Shown: positions 55,958 to 64,000 of the stretch, in pieces | Layout of the letters: every line of letters begins with the position of its first letter | How positions within the stretch are numbered: the stretch's first letter is position 1 | Assembly (NCBI GenBank): GCA_023230485.1 | Contig: JALNXG010000003.1 | Span: forward strand, 1 to 64,000 | From: Melioribacteraceae bacterium | GTDB lineage: Bacteria; Bacteroidota; Ignavibacteria; Ignavibacteriales; Melioribacteraceae | DNA: 64,000 nucleotides | Direction: 5' to 3' | Translations under genes and position numbers: made by a program | The notes under the pieces: model-generated | The model's input: the letters and a program-made list of their open reading frames with translations, nothing else | The model's database searches: none | What the model was told of the DNA's origin: nothing

Positions 55958-57422
55958 GCGCATTTAGCCATTTATTATATGCTTCGCTTGTTTGAACGAA
56001 TGTAAGTGGATCGGGATCGATTACTTCTATTTTCTTAAGCGAAGTAAAAGCTTCCTCGAATGAGCGATAGAAACCTGCGCCTACCGCCGCACCGCGTGCT
56101 GCACCAATTGATCCATCAGTTTCGTATAGCTCTATTGATGCGCCGGTTATATTTGCTAATGTCTCTCTAAAGATAGGACTCAAGAACATATTCCCTTTAC
56201 CTGCACGAATAACATTAATATTTAATCCCATCTCCTTCATTATATCAATGCCATATTTAAAGGAGAAAACAATCCCCTCTTGAGCGGCGCGCAATACGTG
56301 AGCTTTAGAATGATGATTAAAATCGAGATTAAGTATATGACTGCCGATATTTTTATTTTTCAAAACTCTTTCTGCTCCATTACCGAATGGGAGTACCACA
56401 ACGCCATTTGAACCGATTTGTATAGTTTTTGCTGATTCATTCATTTCAGAATAAGAAAGTCCACTCGCAAAATTTTTTCTTATCCAAGAATTAAGTATGC
56501 CTGTTCCATTAATACAAAGAAGTACACCGAGTTTTATTGAATCATTTAAATAGTTAACATGTGCGAATTGATTTACACGGGAATAGTTATCAAAATTATT
56601 TTTATCAATTACTCCATAGACCACACCGGAAGTTCCTGCGGTGGCAGCCACTTCTCCTGCATTGAGTACGTTTAATGAAAAGGCATTATTTGGTTGATCG
56701 CCTGCTCGATATGATACAATTGCATGGCTGCTTATTCCAAGCTCCTCGGCTACCGAACTTAAAATCTTTCCTTGATTCGAGAATGTTGAATTAACTTGCG
56801 GAATTTTGCTTTCGGGTATATCATAATAATTTAGTAGTTTTTCGGAGATTGCATTGGTGGTAAAATCCCAGAAAATACCTTCGGATAAACCGGAGACAGT
56901 TGTAGATATTTCGCCCGTTAATTTCATTGCTAAAAAATCACCCGGGAGCATTATTTTATCTATCTTATCGAAAAGTTCCGGCTCATGTTCTTTTACCCAT
57001 CTTAGTTTAGAAGCAGTAAAATTTCCCGGCGAATTAAGAAAATGATTAAGGCAGTATTCTTCACCTAAATTTTCAAATGCTGCATTACCAATCTCTACGG
57101 CACGGCTATCGCACCATATAATCGATGGTCTAAGGACTTTTTGATTTTTATCGACTAATACAAGTCCATGCATCTGATAAGAGATACCGATCGATTTTAT
57201 TTCGCTGCCATTGATGCTCGATTCGGAAAGTAATTTTTTTAATAAACGCTTGGAATAGCTCCACCATAATTCGGGGTCTTGCTCAGCGAAACCGGGATGA
57301 GGTGAATTAATTGCCATTTCTTCTTTAGGATAAAAATCAGATGCTAATATTTTTCCTGATTCTACATCAAGAATAGATACCTTGATAGAAGAACTGCCAA
57401 TATCGAAACCTAATGAATACAT
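55941..57422 (-). CDS. xylB: xylulokinase (FGGY family)
   Basis: 493 residues, two FGGY domains (~3-245 and ~255-440). N-terminal ATP/sugar fold LGFDIGSSSIK with Asp7, the xylulokinase-type Met84-His85 (SYQMHG), WCDSRA, PGDFLAMKLTGE, and catalytic Asp242 in RAGDQPNNAF, followed by ATAGTSGVVYG. Phosphorylates D-xylulose to xylulose 5-phosphate, the entry of pentoses to the pentose phosphate route. SD GGGGAG is four bases before the ATG. Xylose isomerase and transport genes are not in the window. A related FGGY sugar cannot be ruled out. Confidence 0.88.
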   Translation of the reverse strand: MYSLGFDIGSSSIKVSILDVESGKILASDFYPKEEMAINSPHPGFAEQDPELWWSYSKRLLKKLLSESSINGSEIKSIGISYQMHGLVLVDKNQKVLRPSIIWCDSRAVEIGNAAFENLGEEYCLNHFLNSPGNFTASKLRWVKEHEPELFDKIDKIMLPGDFLAMKLTGEISTTVSGLSEGIFWDFTTNAISEKLLNYYDIPESKIPQVNSTFSNQGKILSSVAEELGISSHAIVSYRAGDQPNNAFSLNVLNAGEVAATAGTSGVVYGVIDKNNFDNYSRVNQFAHVNYLNDSIKLGVLLCINGTGILNSWIRKNFASGLSYSEMNESAKTIQIGSNGVVVLPFGNGAERVLKNKNIGSHILNLDFNHHSKAHVLRAAQEGIVFSFKYGIDIMKEMGLNINVIRAGKGNMFLSPIFRETLANITGASIELYETDGSIGAARGAAVGAGFYRSFEEAFTSLKKIEVIDPDPLTFVQTSEAYNKWLNALKSFL

Positions 57423-57540
57423 TCACTCCCCATAACTTGATAATATTAGTTCAGTATTTAACACAATATCCCAATAAAAATCAACTTATTCCGAACTATA
57501 AATAATCGGCTGTTAATTTTAATGTATAAGTGGAAGTGGT

Positions 57541-58908
57541 TTAAGTAACAGTTTTACAAATATCTATAAGAAATTTATATTCATTGAAGTAATCTGATTT
57601 TTCTGTTTGTCCAAGTCGAAGCACAACTAGATTTTTAGATGGGACAATAAAAAGATATTGACCATAATGACCTGTTGCGAAAAAAAGGTCATCGGGTAAT
57701 AGTTCTATAAAAGGCAAACGAGATTCTCTTTTACTACCGTTTGGTTTAACCCAAATATGTGCGCCGAATTTCTGAAAGCGTGATGATACAGTGCGTGTCG
57801 TTGAATATTTCATCCACCAATCAGGAAAAAGATTTTCGCCATTCCAAATTCCGTTTTGTAGATAAAGCTTTCCGAGACGTGCCCATTGATGTGCGGTAGC
57901 ATATAACCCCGAAGAGAGAAGCATAGTCCCAGATAAATCTGTTTCAACTACGGAACTATTCATACCAATTTTATCTAGTAATTCCGAATGAGTGAAGTTA
58001 TAAGGATCTAGATTTCTTTCTAATAATTTTTCTTTCAGAAATTGCGATAGCAGATTTGAGCTCCCACTTGAATAATTCCAAACTGTACCGGGTTTATAAA
58101 TTGTTTTTGAATTCGCAGCATATTTTGCAGAATCATTGTATAAGTAAAGCATTTTAATAGCATCTGAATCAAATTCTTTATAACTTTCTCTAAATTCTAA
58201 CCCGGCATTCATTCTCAAAATATTATCCAAAGTTATTTCCTTTTTCGCCGGATCATCTTTCCAATAAGAAAGATTAAATCGATCTTCGACTTTTACAAAT
58301 CCCTTGTTAATAAGAATAGCCGTTAAAGCATTGGCAAAAGTTTTGGTCATCGACCAGCCGCATAATCTGCTCTCCGCATTAGCTGAATTAGAATATTTCT
58401 CGCCGATTATTTTGCCCTTGTATAAAATGATCACGGCTTCGGTTTTCAATACTCGCAAAGAATCTTTTTCAATAAACTGTTCATCTATTATTTTATTAAG
58501 GTGGAAGTAATTAATTTCATTAAATTTTTCGGATGTATATAAAATAGAATCACCTTCAAGAGAATCATTTTTTGATTCAGGAATTATCTTGTCAATAAAT
58601 GAATTCGGATCAGCATCTAATACCGCACCATGTGAGGGAAAGAATTGAGCCTTTCTTTTTATGAGACCCCAAAGTAATGAGCATGTAACTGATCGGGCTT
58701 TATAGTCAACTTTATAATTAAAAAAATGAAGTACACTGAAGCTAAGATCATTTTTTATCGCTTCTTCGGGATTTCTTTTAGAAACAAAAACTGCGGAACA
58801 AAGAATTTTTGCTTTATAACCAGCACCTATCTTAGCAATTGTATAATAGTAATTTCCAAAATAGATTATGAAGGCTAAGAGAGCAAGAGCAATAAAATTA
58901 ATAATCAT
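57541..58908 (-). CDS. membrane-anchored serine hydrolase, class C beta-lactamase fold (NylB-like)
   Basis: 455 residues. One N-terminal transmembrane helix (~3-23), a linker domain to ~130, then the beta-lactamase/DD-peptidase fold with SxxK at Ser186-Met-Thr-Lys189 and Tyr279-Ser-Ser as the second motif (VWNYSSGSSNLLS), later FFATGHYGQYLFIVPSKNL with the third-motif region. These resemble 6-aminohexanoate-dimer hydrolases; the natural role is likely hydrolysis of a small ester or amide, not resistance. Single gene, 118 bp upstream of xylB on the same strand. Confidence 0.87.
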   Translation of the reverse strand: MIINFIALALLAFIIYFGNYYYTIAKIGAGYKAKILCSAVFVSKRNPEEAIKNDLSFSVLHFFNYKVDYKARSVTCSLLWGLIKRKAQFFPSHGAVLDADPNSFIDKIIPESKNDSLEGDSILYTSEKFNEINYFHLNKIIDEQFIEKDSLRVLKTEAVIILYKGKIIGEKYSNSANAESRLCGWSMTKTFANALTAILINKGFVKVEDRFNLSYWKDDPAKKEITLDNILRMNAGLEFRESYKEFDSDAIKMLYLYNDSAKYAANSKTIYKPGTVWNYSSGSSNLLSQFLKEKLLERNLDPYNFTHSELLDKIGMNSSVVETDLSGTMLLSSGLYATAHQWARLGKLYLQNGIWNGENLFPDWWMKYSTTRTVSSRFQKFGAHIWVKPNGSKRESRLPFIELLPDDLFFATGHYGQYLFIVPSKNLVVLRLGQTEKSDYFNEYKFLIDICKTVT

Positions 58909-59191
58909 TTCGCTTTTTTTTATTTAATATACGAAATAATAAATAGTAAATATAATCAATAGAACCATACCAGTTTTTAGAATGATTATTAAGTAAATAA
59001 GACTAGGTAAAAATATTAATTTTCCTTATAAAGGTAATTTTTCTACTATTGTGAGTATTCCAATTTCTTCATTTATCGGAATGGATTTTATCGAAATCTT
59101 GGGGTTTGGATTTATGTATACTTCCACACAAAGCCGACAATACTTGGGAGGGGAGGATTTTTTCTGCGGCATTTAGTTTTATTGCTTCAAA

Positions 59192-60310
59192 TTAAGAACA
59201 AGATCCCCTTTCGTCCATGTTTATTAAGCCGAAGGCTATCGGGATACCAATTTCTACAATTGTAAAATGATCTTCTTTACTCTCAATTTTTAAGTAACCA
59301 TTAAAGTACTTGAGAGATTTCTTTGCTAGAGATAAGCCCACTCCCATTCCATCATGATCATATATATTTTTTGAGAATTGATTCAAAAGATCAATATTAT
59401 TAATTGATTTTTTATCCATTCCCGAACCATGATCATGAATCTTTATTTTATAATACTGGTCTTCGATCCAGCCTCTCACTAAAATACTCGTTCCTTTTTC
59501 GGAGAATAGTATAGAGTTTTCAAGTAATTCATATAAGATGGTTTTGAAATATCTGTCATTAATTAAAAGACGTGCATCATCTAACTGAATATACATATCC
59601 TCATTTCGTTTATACTCATAAAAGTAATTTATGATTTCATTAGAAAAAGATGCGGATTCTATTTCAAAAGGTGTGCATATATTTTTATTATTCTCAATTT
59701 CATTTTTATCTAAATATACTAATTCAGAAAATTGAAGCATTTTTTCAATTCTTTTAAGGAGACGTTTTCCTGAACGATGGATTACATCAACCATACTTTT
59801 TATTTCATCAAGGGGAAGAGATTCGATATCTTCCTTGATTATTTCTGAAAAACCGAGTATTCCTACTAATGGAGTGCGAAGTTCATGAGGGACACGAGTT
59901 ATTAATTGCTCTTTCAATTCTTTAACGTTTTCACCATTTATTTCTTTTTTGGCTAATCGAAGATTGATTGCTTTAAGAAGGTCTTGAGCTTTGTATGGTT
60001 TAATAATATAATCGTCAGCACCCAAATTCATTCCAAATCTCAAGTCTTCCATATCGACTTTAGCGGTAAGAAATAAAAATGGAATAAGCGCAGTATCTTT
60101 TCCTTCTTGAAGAAGCTGTAATAATTCATACCCATTTAAGTTGGGCATATTTATATCACTAATAATAATATCAGGCAGAAATTCAGATGCAATTTTATAT
60201 CCCGCTTCGCCATCATTAGATGTTAAAACATAATATCCTTCTTCTTCTAAAAGTGTTTTTATGTTCGATTGAATATCAAGTTCATCTTCTACAACTAAAA
60301 CAGAATACAT
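59192..60310 (-). CDS. receiver-histidine kinase hybrid (cytosolic)
   Basis: 372 residues, no membrane segment. Receiver domain first (~2-120; acceptor Asp52 in IIISDINMP, Thr and Lys switch residues LTAKVD and IIKPYK), then HisKA with His142 (VPHELRTPLVGILGFSE) and HATPase_c (LLENSILFSEKG, DHGSGM, GMGVGLSLAKKSL). Having the receiver in front means the kinase is probably controlled by phosphorylation from another kinase. Its receiver is strikingly like that of the LytTR regulator encoded 97 bp upstream, so the two likely came from one duplication and may share an upstream kinase. About 283 bp separate it from the serine hydrolase gene; I see no gene there. Confidence 0.9.
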   Translation of the reverse strand: MYSVLVVEDELDIQSNIKTLLEEEGYYVLTSNDGEAGYKIASEFLPDIIISDINMPNLNGYELLQLLQEGKDTALIPFLFLTAKVDMEDLRFGMNLGADDYIIKPYKAQDLLKAINLRLAKKEINGENVKELKEQLITRVPHELRTPLVGILGFSEIIKEDIESLPLDEIKSMVDVIHRSGKRLLKRIEKMLQFSELVYLDKNEIENNKNICTPFEIESASFSNEIINYFYEYKRNEDMYIQLDDARLLINDRYFKTILYELLENSILFSEKGTSILVRGWIEDQYYKIKIHDHGSGMDKKSINNIDLLNQFSKNIYDHDGMGVGLSLAKKSLKYFNGYLKIESKEDHFTIVEIGIPIAFGLINMDERGSCS

Positions 60311-60407
60311 AGTTTCCCTTAGTTCGATTATCTACACTCCATTATCGGTATCTAAGAAGATGAATCAAGATATAATGTTGCCGGCGGGTTTTTAATGATG
60401 CGAACGG

Positions 60408-61178
60408 CTAATTTTTATCTTTTTTAATCTTTGAAGCATATCTTTTACTAATAATAAATTCTTCATCTACAGCTTGTAAATGGATGGACATTCTGCCACC
60501 GCTTAATTTTTCGATTTTATTTATATGGTTCATATTGATGATCGTTCCGCGATGAATCCTTAAAAATAATTTTTCGGGCAGTTGTTCTTCCCATGTGTTG
60601 ATTGCTCTTCTTATTATAAATGATTTTCCGGTTGCGATTCTAATATTAGTGTATTGGTTCTCTGCTTTAATATATACAATATCCTGTATAGTAATAAATG
60701 TTTGTCTTCCATTAACACTAATAAAAAATTTGTCCTCCGGTACATAAAGGTCTGAATCTCTCTCGGATAACTTAAGTTTATTAATATTGTCTTCAATAAT
60801 AACGTTATGCTTATTAATTCGCGTTTTAACAGCACTTAGGAGTTCTTGCATTTTGAACGGTTTGAAAATATAATCATCAGCACCAAGCTCCATTCCTAAT
60901 CGGAAATCGCTACGATCAACCATAGCAGTAAGAAATATGAAAGGTATTGTGCGGGTCTCTTTATCTTTAGATAATTCTCTTAAAACGTCATAGCCCGAAA
61001 TTCCGGGCATTCTTATATCAGAGATAATTAGATCGGGGAGAAATTCTTTTGCTTTTTCAATACCACATTCACCATCTGGGCAATCAATTACTTTATAATT
61101 CTCTTGTTCTAGAATCTCAATTATGTTTGATCTTATATTTATATCGTCTTCGATTACTAATATTGTTTTTTGTTCCAT
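60408..61178 (-). CDS. LytTR-family response regulator
   Basis: 256 residues. Receiver domain (~4-122; Asp54 in LIISDIRMP, LTAMVD, IFKPFK) followed by a LytTR DNA-binding domain (~155-255; ISVNGRQTFITIQDIVYIKAEN shortened to its region, FLRIHRGTIINMNHI, ISKRYASKIKK). LytTR regulators bind direct repeats and often control surface or secreted products. No LytS-type kinase lies beside it; the downstream receiver-kinase hybrid is the only candidate partner. Confidence 0.92.
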   Translation of the reverse strand: MEQKTILVIEDDINIRSNIIEILEQENYKVIDCPDGECGIEKAKEFLPDLIISDIRMPGISGYDVLRELSKDKETRTIPFIFLTAMVDRSDFRLGMELGADDYIFKPFKMQELLSAVKTRINKHNVIIEDNINKLKLSERDSDLYVPEDKFFISVNGRQTFITIQDIVYIKAENQYTNIRIATGKSFIIRRAINTWEEQLPEKLFLRIHRGTIINMNHINKIEKLSGGRMSIHLQAVDEEFIISKRYASKIKKDKN

Positions 61179-61290
61179 TACTTCCTATAAATAATTTAGA
61201 AATAAAAAAAACAGTTAAATTCTATCCGGATTAAAATCACAATCAATAGGTCAATTCGTAATGCCCTTTTAATACCATTCATTTATAATA

Positions 61291-62340
61291 CTAATTGCCG
61301 ATAAATTCTTCGTATCTTTTATCGCATTCCTTTGAATCAGCTTTTCTGTTTTGGATTAGAATGCGGTACTTAAACGTAACTGAATCTCCGGCATCAAGCA
61401 TGTAATTAAGTTCTTGTTTACCTTCGCTAAATATTTTTGCTCCCAAAGGATTAGCTGCAAAAAGACCATAATCACGAGCGTGCCAATAAGTAGGGAAACC
61501 GACATTTTGAGGATTATCAAAAATCACCACGGACACGTCATGGCTATTAATATTGCCGGATAGTGCCACCCATTTAGCTCTTTTACCCCATGCATCATTA
61601 CCTTCAAGTCCTTCACTATTTAGATAATTGCCTGTAACGTTTCTATTATCTAAGACTGCTACTTCTGTTTTATTGCCATGCGAATCAGTCAATGCAATAG
61701 GTTGTGTTGTAGGAAGTTCGAGTTGACGCGCTACACGTAAGCCCATCATACCTTCTTTATTATCCTTAAATTGTACGTCATCATTAATTGCAGTTAGTTT
61801 AGTAATTCTATCAATCGTTCTCGAACCTCCATCTTCACGAATAATAAAATGAGTTACTTCTTCTAAAAGAACTTCTCCATCATTATCCATCCAGTCAGAA
61901 GAGACAATTAATTCAGCTTTATTATCAGTTACTTTTTCAAAAATAATATCTTTATGATTTATTGTTCCCATTTTATCTGCCTGCTCGGCAGGTATTGCAT
62001 TCGAGTTATTCCAAAAATCTAATCCATTGACATCGCCGTAATTAAACCAAAGTCCAATTTGATGTGGATGATCAATGCGTTCGCCCTTTCGTGGAGCTAG
62101 TGGATAACCTCTTGTTATTGTATCCCCCGAAGCAGAAATTATCGGATAGAGAACGGGCTTTCTTAATACAGGGATTTCATCATTATAAAGATAGGATGTG
62201 AAAAGTTTTCCCTCGATTAGAATATCAATCTTCTTTTCAGAATCATTATTTACGAACTTAAATTTGCTATCCGGCTGTGCATTGATGCTGCTCGAAAAAG
62301 AAATGAAGATCAAAAAAAGTACAAATCTTATTTTACTCAT
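61291..62340 (-). CDS. secreted DUF6807 (PmoA-like) protein
   Basis: 349 residues with signal peptide (ending SSSINAQ). The body matches the look of the DUF6807/'methane oxygenase PmoA' family, which despite the name has nothing to do with the particulate methane monooxygenase: YPLAPRKGERIDHPHQIGLWF-type block (~78-100), DVNGLDFWNN, and RDYGLFAANPLGAKIF near the end. These beta-sandwich proteins are common in glycan-degrading Bacteroidota and Planctomycetes; function unknown. Single gene. Confidence 0.75.
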   Translation of the reverse strand: MSKIRFVLFLIFISFSSSINAQPDSKFKFVNNDSEKKIDILIEGKLFTSYLYNDEIPVLRKPVLYPIISASGDTITRGYPLAPRKGERIDHPHQIGLWFNYGDVNGLDFWNNSNAIPAEQADKMGTINHKDIIFEKVTDNKAELIVSSDWMDNDGEVLLEEVTHFIIREDGGSRTIDRITKLTAINDDVQFKDNKEGMMGLRVARQLELPTTQPIALTDSHGNKTEVAVLDNRNVTGNYLNSEGLEGNDAWGKRAKWVALSGNINSHDVSVVIFDNPQNVGFPTYWHARDYGLFAANPLGAKIFSEGKQELNYMLDAGDSVTFKYRILIQNRKADSKECDKRYEEFIGN

Positions 62341-62575
62341 ATCGCACCGATGTTTTTATTATAATTAAATATAAAAAACCGTTCAATCAATAGCAGGTTT
62401 TTAGTAGTAAATGAAGTTTAAAGTCGATCTTCTTATTCGGGAACTATAATCCCTCTAATAATTTATTACGGTAAAATGCTCTATTAAATCAAAATTTCCT
62501 TTATTTATTTGAATTCTCCCCAATCAGGCGGCAAAATAAATACTTCAGTAGAATTTGCGACTAGGAGAATTCATG

Positions 62576-63907
62576 TTACCTCATAATTGGAATTTGATTC
62601 TGAACAAACTTTCCGGTATTAATAATATCAATGATATTATAAGTTCCTAATTTTCTAGCACGTAAGAATCCAGACCACGCAGCATCAGCCAACAGACCTT
62701 TATCTAATAATTCAATAAGCCATTGATGAGCATAATCAGGTTTTATCTGTCTAATACCGGCTCTAATTTCGAGCAGCCATTTACGATTAAACTTTTCTTG
62801 CGATCCAATTGCAGGAGACATAATAATTGGAAGTCCCAATGCAGAATAAAAAGATAGTTCACTGGGCTTGGTCCATAGAATATCGGTGCTATGCATTAAA
62901 CGATTAAATGTATTAAAATAATCTTCTATATTATTTTCGCAAAAAACTTCTATTTGTTTTGGGTCGTTACTAATTTCGGAAGCGACTTTTACAAAATAAT
63001 TTTTAATATTTTCTCTTGTTCCGGCTACGAGATTAAGTTTTATTTTATTCTCTAAAATGAGAGTTTTAAGACTCTTTGCTAACGCTGCCCCAATTTCTTT
63101 TTGGGCTCCAGCTCCACCAATAGAATAAGTTAAAGTTATTTTTTTGTCTACCTCAATAGCACAATTTTCTTCTCCTAAGAAATGACGAACATTAATACCA
63201 TGCCTTGAACAAAACTCACCTTTAGGATCGAGCCTCTTTAATCGTTGAGCAAGATCGTATTTTAGTACGTCAAGCTCCCTATTACCAATCAATTCAAGTG
63301 GTAATGGGAACCCGGTCAGTAATACTTTTTCATTTGGTACACCGTAGGCACGAAGTCTTTGCTCCACCTTGCTACAAGGTGCAAAATAGGTTATCTTGCT
63401 CTCCCATGGATCTTTAGCCACCCAAACACGATTCAAGTCTGCATCACAGATTATACAATAAACATCGCTTATACCACGCATATTGGCCGCAACTGCCGGA
63501 GCATAGAAAGATGTTATCATTGGCTGATCTTTCGTTCGGATTGTTTCTAACATTCCCGAACAAAGTCCACGTTTAATATTATGTTCTAGCAAATCAACTT
63601 GAAGTGTTTTATAAGACAGGTCTCTTAAAGGATATAAAGAGGGTATATGCAGGAGTGAATCTAAAAGCCCAAAGATAAAATTTCCGATAATAGGTAAACC
63701 TTTAGCACGTGAAATTAGTTCATAAGCACGAAGAACTCTCTTCCAAAGTTTTTGTTCACCTTTAGAAGTGGAGGAATCCACCCCAACATTAATTATTTTT
63801 CCATCCGCAATTGATTTTAGAGGATATACAGCTCTCTGATGCCCGAAGCCCATATCGGCAGATACGAGCCATACTTTTTTATTTTCAGTTTCTATCATTA
63901 TACACAC
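62576..63907 (-). CDS. GT-B-fold glycosyltransferase-like protein
   Basis: 443 residues, no signal. Starts with VWLVSADMGFGHQRAVYPL, the 'GxGH' nucleotide/lipid loop of MurG and diacylglycerol glycosyltransferases (MGDG synthase type), and later shows ICDADLNRVWVAKDP, FAPCSKVEQRLRAYGVP, TGFPLP and a donor-side segment TKPSELSFYSALGLPIIMSP. It could transfer sugar to a lipid, but catalytic proof is lacking; a divergent non-catalytic relative is possible. The ATG at 63898 is an equal start candidate; neither has a clear SD. Confidence 0.6.
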   Translation of the reverse strand: MCIMIETENKKVWLVSADMGFGHQRAVYPLKSIADGKIINVGVDSSTSKGEQKLWKRVLRAYELISRAKGLPIIGNFIFGLLDSLLHIPSLYPLRDLSYKTLQVDLLEHNIKRGLCSGMLETIRTKDQPMITSFYAPAVAANMRGISDVYCIICDADLNRVWVAKDPWESKITYFAPCSKVEQRLRAYGVPNEKVLLTGFPLPLELIGNRELDVLKYDLAQRLKRLDPKGEFCSRHGINVRHFLGEENCAIEVDKKITLTYSIGGAGAQKEIGAALAKSLKTLILENKIKLNLVAGTRENIKNYFVKVASEISNDPKQIEVFCENNIEDYFNTFNRLMHSTDILWTKPSELSFYSALGLPIIMSPAIGSQEKFNRKWLLEIRAGIRQIKPDYAHQWLIELLDKGLLADAAWSGFLRARKLGTYNIIDIINTGKFVQNQIPIMR

Positions 63908-64000
63908 ATTATTTTTATCTGGTAAAGTTAAGGTATCCTTTAAAATAATAATAGCTCTTTTTACGATTTATCAATTAAATAATATGTTTTAACATCAATT

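Noticed and set aside
57541..58908. Antibiotic resistance beta-lactamase
   Set aside because: SxxK and Tyr-Ser-Ser motifs resemble NylB-type esterases/amidases, and the membrane anchor and context give no support for resistance.
59051..59176. 41-codon plus-strand reading frame from GTG in the gap between the serine hydrolase and receiver-kinase genes
   Set aside because: No well-spaced ribosome site, no recognisable sequence, and such length is expected by chance; left as unexplained spacer.
61291..62340. Particulate methane monooxygenase subunit
   Set aside because: The name 'PmoA' attached to this family is misleading; the protein has a signal peptide and is soluble and beta-rich, with no membrane helices or pmoCAB context.
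1..64000. tRNA, rRNA, CRISPR array, riboswitch, insertion sequence or phage
   Set aside because: Read through all intergenic gaps (none above 300 bp) without finding cloverleaf-like sequences, regular spacer repeats, transposase motifs or conserved riboswitch cores.

Overview
The window looks like chromosome of a low-GC, Gram-negative member of the Bacteroidota/Ignavibacteria side of the tree. This rests on three secreted proteins ending in a type IX secretion (T9SS) sorting domain with the NYPNPFNPTT signature, three giant histidine kinases with two-component-propeller (Reg_prop) sensors, several genes without a clear Shine-Dalgarno, and many TTG or GTG starts. The genus is inference; no rRNA or tRNA gene is present to anchor it. 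I see no insertion sequence, integrase, phage gene or CRISPR array, so this is ordinary chromosome rich in sensing and glycan genes.

Layout. 1-6.1 kb: the 3' end of a large enzyme (candidate pyrophosphate-type PEP carboxykinase), a Reg_prop kinase and a PafA-like alkaline phosphatase. 6.1-10.0 kb: an iron unit on the minus strand (OprB-like porin, FeoA-FeoB fusion, small Cys-rich Feo partner) with start/stop coupling. 10.3-11.6 kb: a hemerythrin protein overlapping a LuxR regulator whose receiver has lost its phospho-aspartate. 11.7-14.7 kb: a T9SS-exported GH101/GH129-like enzyme. 14.9-18.8 kb: DEAD-box helicase, RmuC, ArfB. 18.9-24.2 kb: a CHASE-PAS kinase and a 14-blade Reg_prop kinase. 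24.3-33.1 kb: secreted GH2 beta-galactosidase, a secreted toroid-like protein and a very large T9SS-exported GDPD-LamG protein. 33.2-39.2 kb: a NarL-type regulator and its propeller kinase, then a TPR kinase. 39.2-40.7 kb: GH30 lipoprotein. 40.8-48.2 kb: five co-directional genes, four for membrane proteins (two MscS channels, an APC transporter fused to two Usp domains, a TM-helix protein), plus a GNAT-nitrilase fusion. 48.5-50.6 kb: a T9SS-exported propeller without kinase. 50.8-55.5 kb: a sigma-54 activator divergent from a NifX / MinD-ferredoxin / MinD-ferredoxin / NifX operon with a clear -24/-12 promoter. 55.5-63.9 kb: thioesterase, xylulokinase, serine hydrolase, a pair of receiver proteins, a DUF6807 (PmoA-like) protein and a GT-B-like glycosyltransferase.

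How they work together (inference): external polysaccharide and phosphoester degradation by secreted or surface enzymes (GH2, GH30, GH101/129-like, GDPD, PafA, toroid-like protein), watched by propeller kinases that in Bacteroidota often sense oligosaccharides; xylulokinase takes up one resulting sugar flow. A second theme is redox/metal: Feo iron uptake, hemerythrin plus atypical regulator, and the sigma-54-controlled Orp-like MinD/NifX operon. The most unusual things seen are a three-copy in-frame 69-bp tandem expansion inside the first MinD-ferredoxin gene, a repeated CACG-N2-CGTG operator-like motif in front of the NarL regulator and the GDPD gene, and a perfect 16-bp hairpin behind the sigma-54 activator whose T-run lies on the wrong strand for that gene.
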